Positions 45,077-53,527 are shown, numbered from the stretch's first letter. The stretch is DNA of 64,000 nucleotides from Zoogloea oryzae (GCF_030161255.1 NZ_BSPX01000010.1:13306-77305); one strand, 5' to 3'. Numbers and translations: made by a program. Notes: generated from the sequence alone by a model not told the origin.

Positions 45077-45093
45077 CGCAAGACCGGTGCCAA
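45077..45093 (-). promoter_or_regulatory. Sigma-54 promoter of the CCG-domain gene
   Basis: On the minus strand TTGGCACCGGTCTTGCG is nearly consensus (GG-N10-GC). Confidence 0.88.
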
Positions 45094-45125
45094 TCTTAAA
45101 GCGCCTCAAATCAGGCGTTTACGCA

Positions 45126-45146
45126 CAAAGGTGACTGTCACCTTTG
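45126..45146. promoter_or_regulatory. 21-bp palindrome overlapping the nifB activator site
   Basis: CAAAGGTGAC-T-GTCACCTTTG is perfect over ten bases on each side. It overlaps the NifA site at 45136-45151 by eleven bases and lies between two divergent sigma-54 promoters. Confidence 0.7.
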
Positions 45147-45151
45147 CGACA
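45136..45151. promoter_or_regulatory. NifA activator site shared by nifB and the CCG-domain gene
   Basis: TGTCACCTTTGCGACA (TGT-N10-ACA), about 73 bp from the nifB -24 element and 53 bp from the divergent one. Confidence 0.9.
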
Positions 45152-45214
45152 AAGGGCTGACAAGCGCCCCCGCGCCGAAACAATAAACCCCTGTTTTTCT
45201 GCTGTTTTCTCCTC

Positions 45215-45231
45215 TGGCACAGCGATTGCTG
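45215..45231 (+). promoter_or_regulatory. Sigma-54 promoter for nifB
   Basis: TGGCACAGCGATTGCTG (GG-N10-GC) lies about 38 bp before the nifB ATG. Confidence 0.93.
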
Positions 45232-45268
45232 AATACCCGGCGTAACCCCAGATCCAGAGGAGCCCAAC

Positions 45269-46762
45269 GTGGAACTGCCCGTCATCAGCAATGCCGCGCC
45301 CGAAGAAGCATCCGGCGGCGGTTGTTCTTCAAGCGGCTGCGGCACTGCGCCCGACGCCCTGTCTCATCTGCCCGACCACATCCGCGCCAAGGTGCAGGAC
45401 CATCCCTGTTATTCGGAAGAGGCCCACCACTACTTTGCGCGCATGCACGTGGCCGTCGCCCCGGCCTGCAACATCCAGTGCAATTACTGCAACCGCAAGT
45501 ACGACTGCTCCAACGAGTCGCGCCCGGGCGTGGTGTCCGAGCTGCTGACGCCGGACCAGGCGATCAAGAAGGTGCTGGCGGTGGCCGCCGAGATCCCGCA
45601 GATGACCGTACTCGGCATCGCGGGGCCGGGAGACCCCCTTGCCAACCCGGCCCGCACCTTCGAGACCTTCGAGCAACTCTCGGAGAAGGCGCCGGACATC
45701 AAGCTGTGCGTGTCCACCAACGGCCTGTCGCTCCCGCAATACGTGGACGAGATCGCCAAGCACAACATCGACCACGTGACGATCACCATCAACTGTGTCG
45801 ATCCGGAAGTGGGCGCCAAGATCTATCCGTGGATCTACTGGAACAACAAGCGCATCTTCGGTATCGAGGGCGCCAAGATCCTCATCGAGCAGCAGCAGAA
45901 GGGCCTCGAGATGCTCACCTCGCGGGGCATCCTCGTGAAGGTGAACTCGGTGCTGATCCCCGGCGTGAATGACGAGCACCTCAAGGAGGTCTCGAAGATC
46001 GTCAAGGCCAAGGGCGCCTTCCTGCACAACGTGATGCCGCTGATCGCCGAGCCCGAGCACGGCACCTACTACGGGATCATGGAGCAGCCGGAGCCGACCC
46101 CCGAGCAGCTGCAGGACCTGCAGGACGCCTGTGCCGGCGACATGGCGATGATGCGCCACTGCCGCCAGTGCCGCGCCGACGCGGTGGGCCTCTTGGGCGA
46201 GGATCGCGGCGACGAGTTCACGATGGACAAGATCGACGTGATGGACGTGGATTACGAGGCCGCGATGGTGCGCCGGAAGGAAGTCCACGACTCGATCATC
46301 GAGAAGCTCGAAGCCCAGCGCGGTCACACCAAGCCGAAGCCCCAGGGCATCCCCGAAGGCTCGCGCCCGGTGCTGATGGCGGTGGCCGGCAAGAACGGCC
46401 TCGTCGCCGAGCACTTCGGCCACGCCAAGGAGTTCCTGATCTACGAGGCGTCGCCTGACGGCGTGCGCTTCATCAGCCACCGCAAGACCGAGCTCTACTG
46501 CGGCGGGATGGACAGCTGCGGCGAAGGCGACGAGGAACCGGATTCCCTCCTCGACCGCAACATCAAGGTGCTCGAAGGCTGCGAGGTCGTGCTGTGCTCC
46601 AAGATCGGTTTTGAACCGTGGGGCAAGCTCGAGGCGGCCGGCATCGCCCCCAACGGCGAGCACGCGATGGAGCCGATCGAAGAGGCGGTGATGGCGGTGT
46701 ACAAGGAAATCGCCGCCACCGGCCGGCTGCTCCCGAGCACCGACAGCCTCAAGGTCGCCTGA
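45269..46762 (+). CDS. nifB: Nitrogenase cofactor biosynthesis protein NifB
   Basis: This 497-residue radical SAM enzyme makes NifB-co, the Fe-S-carbide core of FeMo-cofactor. The radical SAM cysteines are Cys67, Cys71 and Cys74 (ACNIQCNYCNRKYDC). The C-terminal ~120 residues (AVAGKNGLVAEHFGHAKEFLIYEA onward) form a NifX-like domain. An AGAGGAGCCC ribosome binding site precedes the ATG. It is followed by a hairpin and fdxN. Confidence 0.98.
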   Translation: MELPVISNAAPEEASGGGCSSSGCGTAPDALSHLPDHIRAKVQDHPCYSEEAHHYFARMHVAVAPACNIQCNYCNRKYDCSNESRPGVVSELLTPDQAIKKVLAVAAEIPQMTVLGIAGPGDPLANPARTFETFEQLSEKAPDIKLCVSTNGLSLPQYVDEIAKHNIDHVTITINCVDPEVGAKIYPWIYWNNKRIFGIEGAKILIEQQQKGLEMLTSRGILVKVNSVLIPGVNDEHLKEVSKIVKAKGAFLHNVMPLIAEPEHGTYYGIMEQPEPTPEQLQDLQDACAGDMAMMRHCRQCRADAVGLLGEDRGDEFTMDKIDVMDVDYEAAMVRRKEVHDSIIEKLEAQRGHTKPKPQGIPEGSRPVLMAVAGKNGLVAEHFGHAKEFLIYEASPDGVRFISHRKTELYCGGMDSCGEGDEEPDSLLDRNIKVLEGCEVVLCSKIGFEPWGKLEAAGIAPNGEHAMEPIEEAVMAVYKEIAATGRLLPSTDSLKVA

Positions 46763-46791
46763 ACGCCCACTTCATCCACATCCTTCGTCAC

Positions 46792-46818
46792 GCCCGCCGG
46801 AGCCACCTCCGGCGGGCC
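46792..46818 (+). other. Hairpin between nifB and fdxN
   Basis: GCCCGCCGGAG, loop CCAC, CTCCGGCGGGC. There is only a short CTTT run, so it may stabilise nifB mRNA or reduce read-through rather than stop it. Confidence 0.55.
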
Positions 46819-46834
46819 TTTCGGGAGCCCTGAC

Positions 46835-47113
46835 ATGGCACTTCAGATCACTCAATCCTGCGTCAATTGCTGGGCCTGCGTGGACGTCTGCCCCAACGAC
46901 GCGATCTACGCCGACAAGCCCCACTTCCTCATCGACGACATGAAGTGCACCGAGTGCCTCGGCGATCACGCCACGCCCCAGTGCGCCGCGATCTGCCCCA
47001 TCGAGATGGCCATCGTCGACGAGCTGGGCGAATTCCTCAACCCGCCCGGCTCGCTGACCGGCATCCCGATCGAGAAGCTCAAGGAGTACGGGTTGTACCG
47101 GGAGGTGGCCTGA
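46835..47113 (+). CDS. fdxN: 4Fe-4S ferredoxin FdxN
   Basis: This 92-residue ferredoxin has the cluster motif CVNCWACVDVCP and a second one with an insertion (CTECLGDHATPQCAAICP), the layout found in the ferredoxin that follows nifB in many diazotrophs. It probably feeds electrons to NifB or nitrogenase. Confidence 0.93.
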   Translation: MALQITQSCVNCWACVDVCPNDAIYADKPHFLIDDMKCTECLGDHATPQCAAICPIEMAIVDELGEFLNPPGSLTGIPIEKLKEYGLYREVA

Positions 47114-47118
47114 GATGA

Positions 47119-47190
47119 CACAGCCCCCACGCTCGCTGCACTCGCTCCCCCCCAAGGGGGCGCAGGCCTCCCTTGGGGCGGCCCTGCGGG
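47119..47190. repeat. GC-rich hairpin element between fdxN and the ArsC-like gene
   Basis: A GC-rich stretch with opposed C and G runs (CTCCCCCCCAAGGGGG and CCTCCCTTGGGGCGGCC). I recall similar sequences in many betaproteobacterial intergenic regions. It may be an extragenic repeat; no second copy is seen here. Confidence 0.45.
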
Positions 47191-47199
47191 AGTCCTGAC

Positions 47200-47664
47200 A
47201 TGGCCGATGTCCTCTTTTTCGAGAAGCCCGGCTGCCAGGGCAACCAGCGCCAGAAGACGCTGCTTGCCGCGGCGGGCCACACGGTGCATGCCCGCAGCCT
47301 GAAGGCAGAGGCATGGACGGCCGAAGGGCTGCTCGCCTTCCTCGGCCGACTGCCGGTGCCCGAGTGGTTCAACCGCAGCGCGCCGGCGATCAAGCTCGGC
47401 CACATCGACCCGGACGCGCTGGACGTGCGCCAGGCCCTGTCGCTGCTGCTGGAGAACCCGCTGCTGATCCGCCGCCCGCTGATGCAGGTGGGCGAGGAGC
47501 GCATGGTGGGCTTTGATGCGGCGGCCGTGGACGCCTGGATCGGCCTGCGTGGCGTGGAGCTGCCCACCGGCAACATCGAAGCCTGCGTGCACGGCACGGC
47601 CAGCCACGGTAGCTGCGGTTCCGCAGGTCACGGAGAAGACCATGCGCGCGTCGGGAATCACTGA
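47200..47664 (+). CDS. Nitrogenase-associated protein, ArsC-like
   Basis: This 154-residue protein has an ArsC/Spx-like thioredoxin fold (DVLFFEKPGCQGNQRQKTLLAAAGHTV) and belongs to the nitrogenase-associated ArsC group. The C terminus is rich in His and Cys (CVHGTASHGSCGSAGHGEDH), which could bind metal. It overlaps the FprA-like gene by 23 bases. Confidence 0.88.
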   Translation: MADVLFFEKPGCQGNQRQKTLLAAAGHTVHARSLKAEAWTAEGLLAFLGRLPVPEWFNRSAPAIKLGHIDPDALDVRQALSLLLENPLLIRRPLMQVGEERMVGFDAAAVDAWIGLRGVELPTGNIEACVHGTASHGSCGSAGHGEDHARVGNH

Positions 47665-48925
47665 AAACGCGGTCGAACTCGCCCCGGGCGTCCACTGGGT
47701 GGGCGCCCTCGACCCGCATCTGCGCAACTTCGACATCATCCTGCGCACCGCCAACGGCACCACCTACAACGCCTACGTGGTGCGTGGCGAGACCGGCGTG
47801 GCGGTGATCGACACGGTGAAGGAGAGCTTCGCCGACGATTTCTTCCGGCGGCTCGAATCCGTCGCCCGCTACGACGAGATCACCACCATCGTCCTCAACC
47901 ACCTGGAGCCGGACCACAGCGGCGCCCTGCCGGAGCTGCTCAAGCGCGCCCCCCAGGCCAGGGTGTACCTCTCGCGCCGCGCCCAGATGATGCTGAAGGC
48001 GCTGCTCAAGCCCAGCGGCGAAGCCCCGCCCGAATACATCCCGGTGACCACCGGCGACACCATCGACCTGGGCGGGCGCACCCTGCACTTCCTGCACACG
48101 CCCTACCTGCACTGGCCCGACACCCAATGCACCTACCTCGTCGAGGAAGGCATGCTGTTTTCGGGCGACGTGTTTGGCTGCCACTTCTGCGACGCCCGGC
48201 TCTACAACGACGCGGTGGGCGATTTCCGCTTCTCGTTCGAGTACTACTACGCCCACATCATGCGGCCGTTCCGCGAGAACGTGCTGGACGCGCTGGCCCT
48301 CATCGAGCCCCTCAACCTGCGCCTGATCGCCCCGGCCCACGGCCCCATCCTGCGCCACATGCCGCGGGACTACGTGCAGCGCTACCGCGAGCTGGCCATG
48401 CCGCGCCTGTTCAACGAGGCCCGCAGCGAGAAGACTCTGGTGGTCTTCTACATCTCGGCCTACGGCAACACCCGGCGGATGGCCGAGGCGCTGGCCGCCG
48501 GTGCCGAATCCATCGGCGGCGTGCGGGTGTCGCTGTACGACCTGGAAGGCGGCGAGTCCGGCATCTTCACCGACCTCATCGAAGAGGCCGACGGCCTCGC
48601 CTTCGGCAGCCCGACCATCAACGCCGACGCGGTCAAGCCCATCTGGGACGTGCTCTCGTCCCTCACCACCGTCAACGTCAAGGGCAAGCTCGGCGCCGCC
48701 TTCGGCAGCTACGGCTGGAGCGGCGAGGCGGTGCGCCTGATCGAGGACCGCCTGCGCGGCCTGAAGCTGCGGGTGCCGGTGGAAGGCCTGCGCATCAAGC
48801 TCGTGCCCGACGCCGGCGAGCTGGAGCAGTGCCACGCCCTGGGTGAAACCCTCGCCCGCCACCTCACCGGCCAGGTCGAGCACCGGGAGATCGAGTTCAG
48901 CACGCTGCAGGTCACCCCCGCCTAA
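47642..48925 (+). CDS. FprA-type A flavoprotein (metallo-beta-lactamase fold + flavodoxin)
   Basis: This 427-residue protein has an N-terminal diiron beta-lactamase-fold domain (HLEPDH at residues 87-92, then LHTPYLHWPDTQ and LFSGDVFG) and a C-terminal flavodoxin domain (VVFYISAYGNTRRMAEAL). Such flavo-diiron proteins reduce O2 or NO to harmless products, so protection of nitrogenase is likely from its place here. It is in the nifB operon. Confidence 0.93.
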   Translation: MRASGITENAVELAPGVHWVGALDPHLRNFDIILRTANGTTYNAYVVRGETGVAVIDTVKESFADDFFRRLESVARYDEITTIVLNHLEPDHSGALPELLKRAPQARVYLSRRAQMMLKALLKPSGEAPPEYIPVTTGDTIDLGGRTLHFLHTPYLHWPDTQCTYLVEEGMLFSGDVFGCHFCDARLYNDAVGDFRFSFEYYYAHIMRPFRENVLDALALIEPLNLRLIAPAHGPILRHMPRDYVQRYRELAMPRLFNEARSEKTLVVFYISAYGNTRRMAEALAAGAESIGGVRVSLYDLEGGESGIFTDLIEEADGLAFGSPTINADAVKPIWDVLSSLTTVNVKGKLGAAFGSYGWSGEAVRLIEDRLRGLKLRVPVEGLRIKLVPDAGELEQCHALGETLARHLTGQVEHREIEFSTLQVTPA

Positions 48926-48954
48926 ATCATTCAGGACAACCAGGAAAACCCACC

Positions 48955-49242
48955 ATGCCCAAAGCCAAAGTCACCTTCGAAGACATCGGCGTCTCCGTCA
49001 CCGTCCCGGCCGGCACCCGGCTCATCGAGGTGTCGGAGAAGGTCGGCGCCGGCATCACCTACGGCTGCCGCGAAGGCGAGTGCTGCACCTGCCTCACCAA
49101 GATCGTCTCGGGCGCCGACAACCTCGCCCCGCCCAGCATGCTCGAGGACCAGGTGCTCAAGGACAACCTCGCCCCCCGGGGCCATCGCCTGGCCTGCCAG
49201 GCCCAGATCATCGGCGGCGAAATCGTCGTCAAGCCCGCATAA
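48955..49242 (+). CDS. 2Fe-2S plant-type ferredoxin
   Basis: This 95-residue ferredoxin has the pattern Cys38-x4-Cys43-x2-Cys46 and Cys81. An extra Cys44 sits in the motif. It resembles ferredoxins seen beside nif genes. It begins 29 bases after the flavoprotein gene, with CAGGACAACCAGGAAAACC as leader. Confidence 0.9.
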   Translation: MPKAKVTFEDIGVSVTVPAGTRLIEVSEKVGAGITYGCREGECCTCLTKIVSGADNLAPPSMLEDQVLKDNLAPRGHRLACQAQIIGGEIVVKPA

Positions 49243-49306
49243 GACTAAAAGCACGTCCCGCAACCACAGAGAAATTCGTGAACCCGTCATTCCAGGAGAA
49301 CTTCAA

Positions 49307-49669
49307 ATGGCCCTGATCACCTTCAGCAGCCCCATGCACAAGGACAAGACGGTCTATGCCGTGGCCGGTAGCCACACCCAGACCATCCTCGCCCTTGCCA
49401 AGGAACACCACATCCCCATCGACTTCGGCTGCCAGGAAGGCAACTGCGGCACCTGCCTCGTGAAGGTCTCGTCCGTCGACGGCAAGCGTCGTCCGATGGG
49501 CGGCCCGCTCAACGTGCGCGAAGTGGCCGCCCTGACCGAACTGGGCCACATCACCAAGGCCCAGGTCGAGCAGATGTACGTGGATGACATTCCTCCGACC
49601 CAATGGCGTCTGGCCTGCCAGATGATCATCCGCGACGAGGACATCCTGGTCGAGTATCCGAGCAAGTAA
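49307..49669 (+). CDS. FeSII (Shethna protein II)-like 2Fe-2S protective ferredoxin
   Basis: This 120-residue ferredoxin begins MALITFSSPMHKDKTVYAVAG and has cysteines 42, 47, 50 and 104 (GCQEGNCGTC...LACQ), plus a long insertion between the last two. It closely resembles A. vinelandii FeSII, which binds MoFe and Fe proteins and shields them under oxygen stress (established for Azotobacter). The same role is inferred here. Confidence 0.88.
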   Translation: MALITFSSPMHKDKTVYAVAGSHTQTILALAKEHHIPIDFGCQEGNCGTCLVKVSSVDGKRRPMGGPLNVREVAALTELGHITKAQVEQMYVDDIPPTQWRLACQMIIRDEDILVEYPSK

Positions 49670-49692
49670 GTCCCACCCCGGGGGAGGCTGCC

Positions 49693-50265
49693 ATGAACGT
49701 TCTGGACCGCAACGCGCATCACGCCCTGGCCGTCGCCGGCCTGCTGGCCATGCCCTGCCACGACCACGCACGCTTCGATCCGAACCGTCCGCTGCTGGCC
49801 AGTCTGCTGGCCGGCCAGCGCCTCGGCGAAGGCTGCCTGCCCCCGGACCTCGGCCTTGGCGAGCGCACCTGCCGCCAGCTGATCACCGAATACTTCACCG
49901 GGCTGCTCATGCCCGCCTTTCCGCGCAGCACCGACAAGGTGCCCGAGTGGAGCGACCTGCAAAAGCTGCTCGCCGATCACCGGGCCGGGCAGCACGCCTC
50001 CGAGCTGTGGGTGGCCGACATCATCGCCACCGCCTGCACCGGCGCCGACCACCTGTGGCAGGACCTCGGCCTCGCCAGCCGGGACGAACTCTCCCGCCTG
50101 ATGAGGGTGAACTTCCCCACCCTCGCCGCCGCCAACACCGGCGACATGAAGTGGAAGAAGTTCCTCTACCGGCAGTTCTGCGCCGCCGAAGGCATCTACG
50201 TGTGCCCCGCCCCCTCGTGTGGCGTGTGCAAGGACTACGCCAAGTGCTTTGGACCCGAGCAGTAA
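49693..50265 (+). CDS. nifQ: Nitrogen fixation protein NifQ
   Basis: This 190-residue protein delivers molybdenum to FeMo-cofactor synthesis. The C-terminal cysteine motif CPAPSCGVCKDYAKCF is diagnostic. A GGGGGAGGC ribosome binding site precedes the ATG at 49693. Its end overlaps draG. Confidence 0.94.
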   Translation: MNVLDRNAHHALAVAGLLAMPCHDHARFDPNRPLLASLLAGQRLGEGCLPPDLGLGERTCRQLITEYFTGLLMPAFPRSTDKVPEWSDLQKLLADHRAGQHASELWVADIIATACTGADHLWQDLGLASRDELSRLMRVNFPTLAAANTGDMKWKKFLYRQFCAAEGIYVCPAPSCGVCKDYAKCFGPEQ

Positions 50266-51167
50266 GCCCGCCGCCAGCCGCGCCGGCCCCATCGGCCACC
50301 ACGCCTGACAGCCGGGCCGTCGCGGCCTACCTGGGGCTCGCCATCGGCGACGCCCTCGGCGCCACCGTCGAGTTCCTCACCCCCCGCGAGATCCAGCACC
50401 AGCACGGCGTGCACCAGGACATCAGCGGCGGCGGCTGGCTGCGCCTCAAGGCCGGGCAGGTCACCGACGACACCACCATGTCCCTGGCGCTGGGCGAGGC
50501 GATCCTGGCCGCCGGCCGGGTGGATGCCCGCGCCGCCGCCGACGCCTTCGACGCCTGGATGCGCGGCAAGCCGGTGGATATCGGCAACACCGTGCGGCGC
50601 AACCTCATCACCTACCGCAAGACCGGCAACCCCGAGGCGCCCCTGTCGGAGCACGACGCCGGCAACGGCGCGGCGATGCGCGTGCTGCCGGTGGCGCTGG
50701 CCACCTTCGGCCAGCCGCCCGACGTGGTCGCCGCCGCCTGCCGGGCCCAGGGCCACGTCACCCACCACAACCTGCTATCCGACGCCGCCTGCGAAACCCT
50801 GGTGGCGATGGTCCACGACTTCCTCGCCGGCCACGGCCTCGACACCGCCCGCCACCACGCCGACACGCTGGTCGCCCGGCACCCGGTGTTCGCCTGGCAG
50901 GGCAAGCGCCGCGACAACCCGAGCGGCTACGTGGTGGAAACGCTGCAGGCGGTGTTCCAGGCGCTGTTTGCCACCCACGGCTTCGAGGCCTGCCTGGTGG
51001 ACATCGTCAATCGCGGCGGCGACGCCGACACCACCGGCGCCATCGCCGCCATGCTGGCCGGCGCCTGCTACGGGCCCGAGGCGATCCCCGCCCGCTGGCG
51101 CAAGGCGCTGGATGCGGGGGTGAGGGAGACGGTGGAGCTGCAGGCCCTGGCCTTGATGGCTCACTGA
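50244..51167 (+). CDS. draG: ADP-ribosyl-[dinitrogen reductase] hydrolase DraG
   Basis: This 307-residue dinuclear-Mn enzyme removes ADP-ribose from NifH, so reactivating nitrogenase. The metal-binding motifs VTDDTTMSLALG and RGGDADTTGAI and the start of the fold (AAYLGLAIGDALGATVEF) are present. No ATG fits; I choose GTG at 50244, which has AAGGA nine bases upstream and overlaps nifQ by 22 bases. Its partner draT is near 54.1 kb. Confidence 0.93.
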   Translation: MLWTRAVSPPPAAPAPSATTPDSRAVAAYLGLAIGDALGATVEFLTPREIQHQHGVHQDISGGGWLRLKAGQVTDDTTMSLALGEAILAAGRVDARAAADAFDAWMRGKPVDIGNTVRRNLITYRKTGNPEAPLSEHDAGNGAAMRVLPVALATFGQPPDVVAAACRAQGHVTHHNLLSDAACETLVAMVHDFLAGHGLDTARHHADTLVARHPVFAWQGKRRDNPSGYVVETLQAVFQALFATHGFEACLVDIVNRGGDADTTGAIAAMLAGACYGPEAIPARWRKALDAGVRETVELQALALMAH

Positions 51168-51695
51168 ACGCCCGCCGGGGTGCTGCGTCGCCCTTCCGGG
51201 CCACGGCCGACCTCGCCAGAGCCCGAGCGGAGATGCCGCGAGCCCCTCGCGCCTGTCCGAAAGCTGCTCGCGAGAGCCCCCGCGACACACCCACCCTGTC
51301 GGCGAGCTGCTCGATTGGGCGGCGCAGACCGACGCGAGCAGCTCGCCGACAGCGCCTGCCATTACGCCGCATAGGCATCGACACGCCAGAAGCCCGGGCG
51401 CAGCAGCTTCCGGCATGGGCCTGCCCGTCGCAAAGTCCGTCGCGAGGAGCTCGCCCGCCCGAATGACGGGCTCCGGGAGGGTCGCGAGTATCTCCGAGAG
51501 GCTCGCGACCCTCCGCGGACAAGCCGCCATCTGCACAGAAAGCCCACCTTGCGATCCTGTAGGTCGGACTTCAGTCCGACATCACGCGACTCCAATGGCA
51601 CGGCGTGTCGGACTGAAGTCCGACCTGGAGCAGCATCCTTGCGAGCCAGTACAGGTAGGTCGGATTAGCGCAGCGTAATCCGACACCCCGCACCC
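51168..51695. repeat. Cluster of palindromic repeats between draG and the bacteriohemerythrin gene
   Basis: This ~530-bp region has no gene but at least five perfect inverted repeats: 17-bp arms at 51297-51313 and 51335-51351; 12-bp arms at 51477-51488 and 51502-51513; GTCGGACT/AGTCCGAC at 51563-51580 and again in opposite orientation at 51607-51624; and GTCGGATTA/TAATCCGAC at 51659-51684. They look like extragenic palindromic elements that have piled up between convergent operons. Confidence 0.8.
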
Positions 51696-52076
51696 TCACC
51701 CCGCGCTGCGCTTGATACAGCCGGCCAGCGCCGCATCCATCGTGGCCAGATGGGTGTCGAACCACCCGGGCAGGCCCTTCACGTACTGCCGGGCCAGGCC
51801 CAGCCGGCCGGCGGCCACGCCGCGGGCGAAGTGGGCGAGCTCGCCCAGCACCCGCAGGTGTTCGCTGTTGTGCTCGCCGATGGCCGGGAAGCGGCTGGCT
51901 TTCATCAGCCGCTCCTCGTTCTCGAAGTGCTGCCGGGTGTGCACGTGCAGGCGGGCAAAGAGCGCCGGAAAATCGGCGTCCGACGCCGCCTGCAGGGCCT
52001 CGGCCATGTCGAGGAATTCCCGGTGGGTGGCGTCCATCTCGGCCACCCCCAGCGCATGCCTTTCGGCCCAGGGCAT
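51696..52076 (-). CDS. Bacteriohemerythrin
   Basis: This 126-residue single-domain protein has all residues expected for a diiron O2-binding site: His18, His50, Glu54 (HTRQHFENEE), His69, His73, His109 and Asp114. It is the last gene of a minus-strand operon with a NifA site and a sigma-54 promoter, so its O2 scavenging or carrying is probably linked with nitrogen fixation. Its ATG abuts the stop of the preceding gene. Confidence 0.92.
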   Translation of the reverse strand: MPWAERHALGVAEMDATHREFLDMAEALQAASDADFPALFARLHVHTRQHFENEERLMKASRFPAIGEHNSEHLRVLGELAHFARGVAAGRLGLARQYVKGLPGWFDTHLATMDAALAGCIKRSAG

Positions 52077-52633
52077 CAGACCGCCCCGTGGGTCTCGCGC
52101 TTGGCGTTGTTGGTGGTCTTGAGGGCCTCTTCCACCGTGGATTGCGGGTACTTGAAGGTGTGGCCCTTCAGGGCGTTGTAGAGCGTCACCACCTTGTCGG
52201 CGGAGCTCTGGCCCTTGAAGTCGCTCTTTTCGAGGGCGACCAGATCGATCAGCTCGTTCCAGGCCATGCCCTGCACCAGCGGGACGAACACCACCGGCAC
52301 GTCACCCACCAGCGCGGTGAAGGGCTTGTCGATGTTGACCACGAAGATCACCGCGATGGCGCCGGGCTTGAGATCCGGGCCGTACTTTTCGAGGAAGGCC
52401 GAGAAGTGCGCCAGCTCGTCCATGTGGCCGGAGATGAAGCGCAGCTCGTCGCCCTCGGCCAGCACGGCGGCCTGGCGGAGCAGCTCGTGGGGCGGCTTGC
52501 GGCGGCCCTGGGCATCGGCCACCTCGCCTTCCACCAGCACCAGCTCGCCGCGGTAGGCGACCCAGCCGGCCTTGCTGGCGGCTTCCTTGAAGTTGGAATT
52601 GAAGAAGTAGGGTTCGTAACGGTCGAGCAGCAT
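52076..52633 (-). CDS. Conserved protein of unknown function (185 aa)
   Basis: I do not recognise a family. It is soluble, mostly alpha/beta (YEPYFFNSNFKEAASKAGW at the start, then VIFVVNIDKPFTALVGDVPVVFVPLV). It is the middle gene of the SIR2-like/hemerythrin operon and follows the SIR2-like gene by 57 bp. Confidence 0.8.
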   Translation of the reverse strand: MLLDRYEPYFFNSNFKEAASKAGWVAYRGELVLVEGEVADAQGRRKPPHELLRQAAVLAEGDELRFISGHMDELAHFSAFLEKYGPDLKPGAIAVIFVVNIDKPFTALVGDVPVVFVPLVQGMAWNELIDLVALEKSDFKGQSSADKVVTLYNALKGHTFKYPQSTVEEALKTTNNAKRETHGAV

Positions 52634-52690
52634 GGCGGAATTCTCCGGATGGTTTGAAATGGGGTGCGGATGGGGTTCGCGGGGCGGCGC

Positions 52691-53527
52691 TCAGGCGGGC
52701 TGGGCGGCGCCGATGAATTCGAAAACGTCGGCCTCGATGATCTCGAGCCCGATGCGGGCACAGAAGCGGCGCTCCTTGGCGGTGGGCTCGGCGATGAAGA
52801 CCCAGCCCGCCGGCTTGGCAGCCGAGAAGATCATGTCGGCCATCACCATGCGCTCGGTGTCGCGGTTGAGGCGCATGCCCATCAGCAGGTATTGCTTTCC
52901 CTGGCGCAGCTGCTTGATCTCAGGCGGGATCGAGAAGCCGCCCATCAGCTCGGTGATGAAATCCACGTAGTCAGCGTCGGATGCGATGTACACCGGCTCG
53001 GGGCGCGGCGTGCCCATGGGCTTGAAGAGCACCGGCAGCCGGGTGTCGATGGATTCGACCTTGCTGTAGGCCTGGCCGTCCCAGCGGTAGAGCTTGTAGC
53101 GGTAGTCGGTGCCGCCGATGCGGGCGATGCCGACGATCAGGGTATGCGGCGCGTCGGCGTAGGAATCCTGCAGCTGGGTGTCGCGGTTGATGTCGATGAC
53201 GTAGGGCGGGGCGATGTCCTTCAGCCAGTCGTGGAAGGCGCCGCGGGTCCAGGCCGTCTCGCCGTAGGTGCGGGTGAGGAACTTGGTGACCGTGGTGCGG
53301 CCGCGCTTGAGCTCGATGTTCATCGCCGCGCGGGGAAACTCGTACATGAGCTTGGGCGCCATGGGCTTGCCGTCGTTCATGGCGTAGATGAGCGAGTCGC
53401 TGTCGGCGGGGATGGGGGCGCCGGTGGCGGCATTCTTCACGTCGGCCAGCACGCCGGGGCCGAGGTAGGGAACGATGCTGCCGTCGGTGATGCCGGCGAT
53501 CAGCTTGGCGCGGAGTTCGGGTGTCAT
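52691..53527 (-). CDS. SIR2-like domain protein, NifA-controlled
   Basis: This 278-residue protein fits the SIR2_2-type fold in order: VPYLGPGV at 19-26 (the GAGVS loop), IDINRD at 111-116 (TTNYD position), KPMGT at 169-173 (KLHG position), SDADY at 183-187 and MGMRLNRD at 216-223 (GYSL-x-D position). The histidine used for catalysis in SIR2 enzymes is Met here, so it may bind NAD or ADP-ribose without cleaving it. The fold call is by eye. It is first in an operon with a sigma-54 promoter and a NifA site. Confidence 0.72.
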   Translation of the reverse strand: MTPELRAKLIAGITDGSIVPYLGPGVLADVKNAATGAPIPADSDSLIYAMNDGKPMAPKLMYEFPRAAMNIELKRGRTTVTKFLTRTYGETAWTRGAFHDWLKDIAPPYVIDINRDTQLQDSYADAPHTLIVGIARIGGTDYRYKLYRWDGQAYSKVESIDTRLPVLFKPMGTPRPEPVYIASDADYVDFITELMGGFSIPPEIKQLRQGKQYLLMGMRLNRDTERMVMADMIFSAAKPAGWVFIAEPTAKERRFCARIGLEIIEADVFEFIGAAQPA

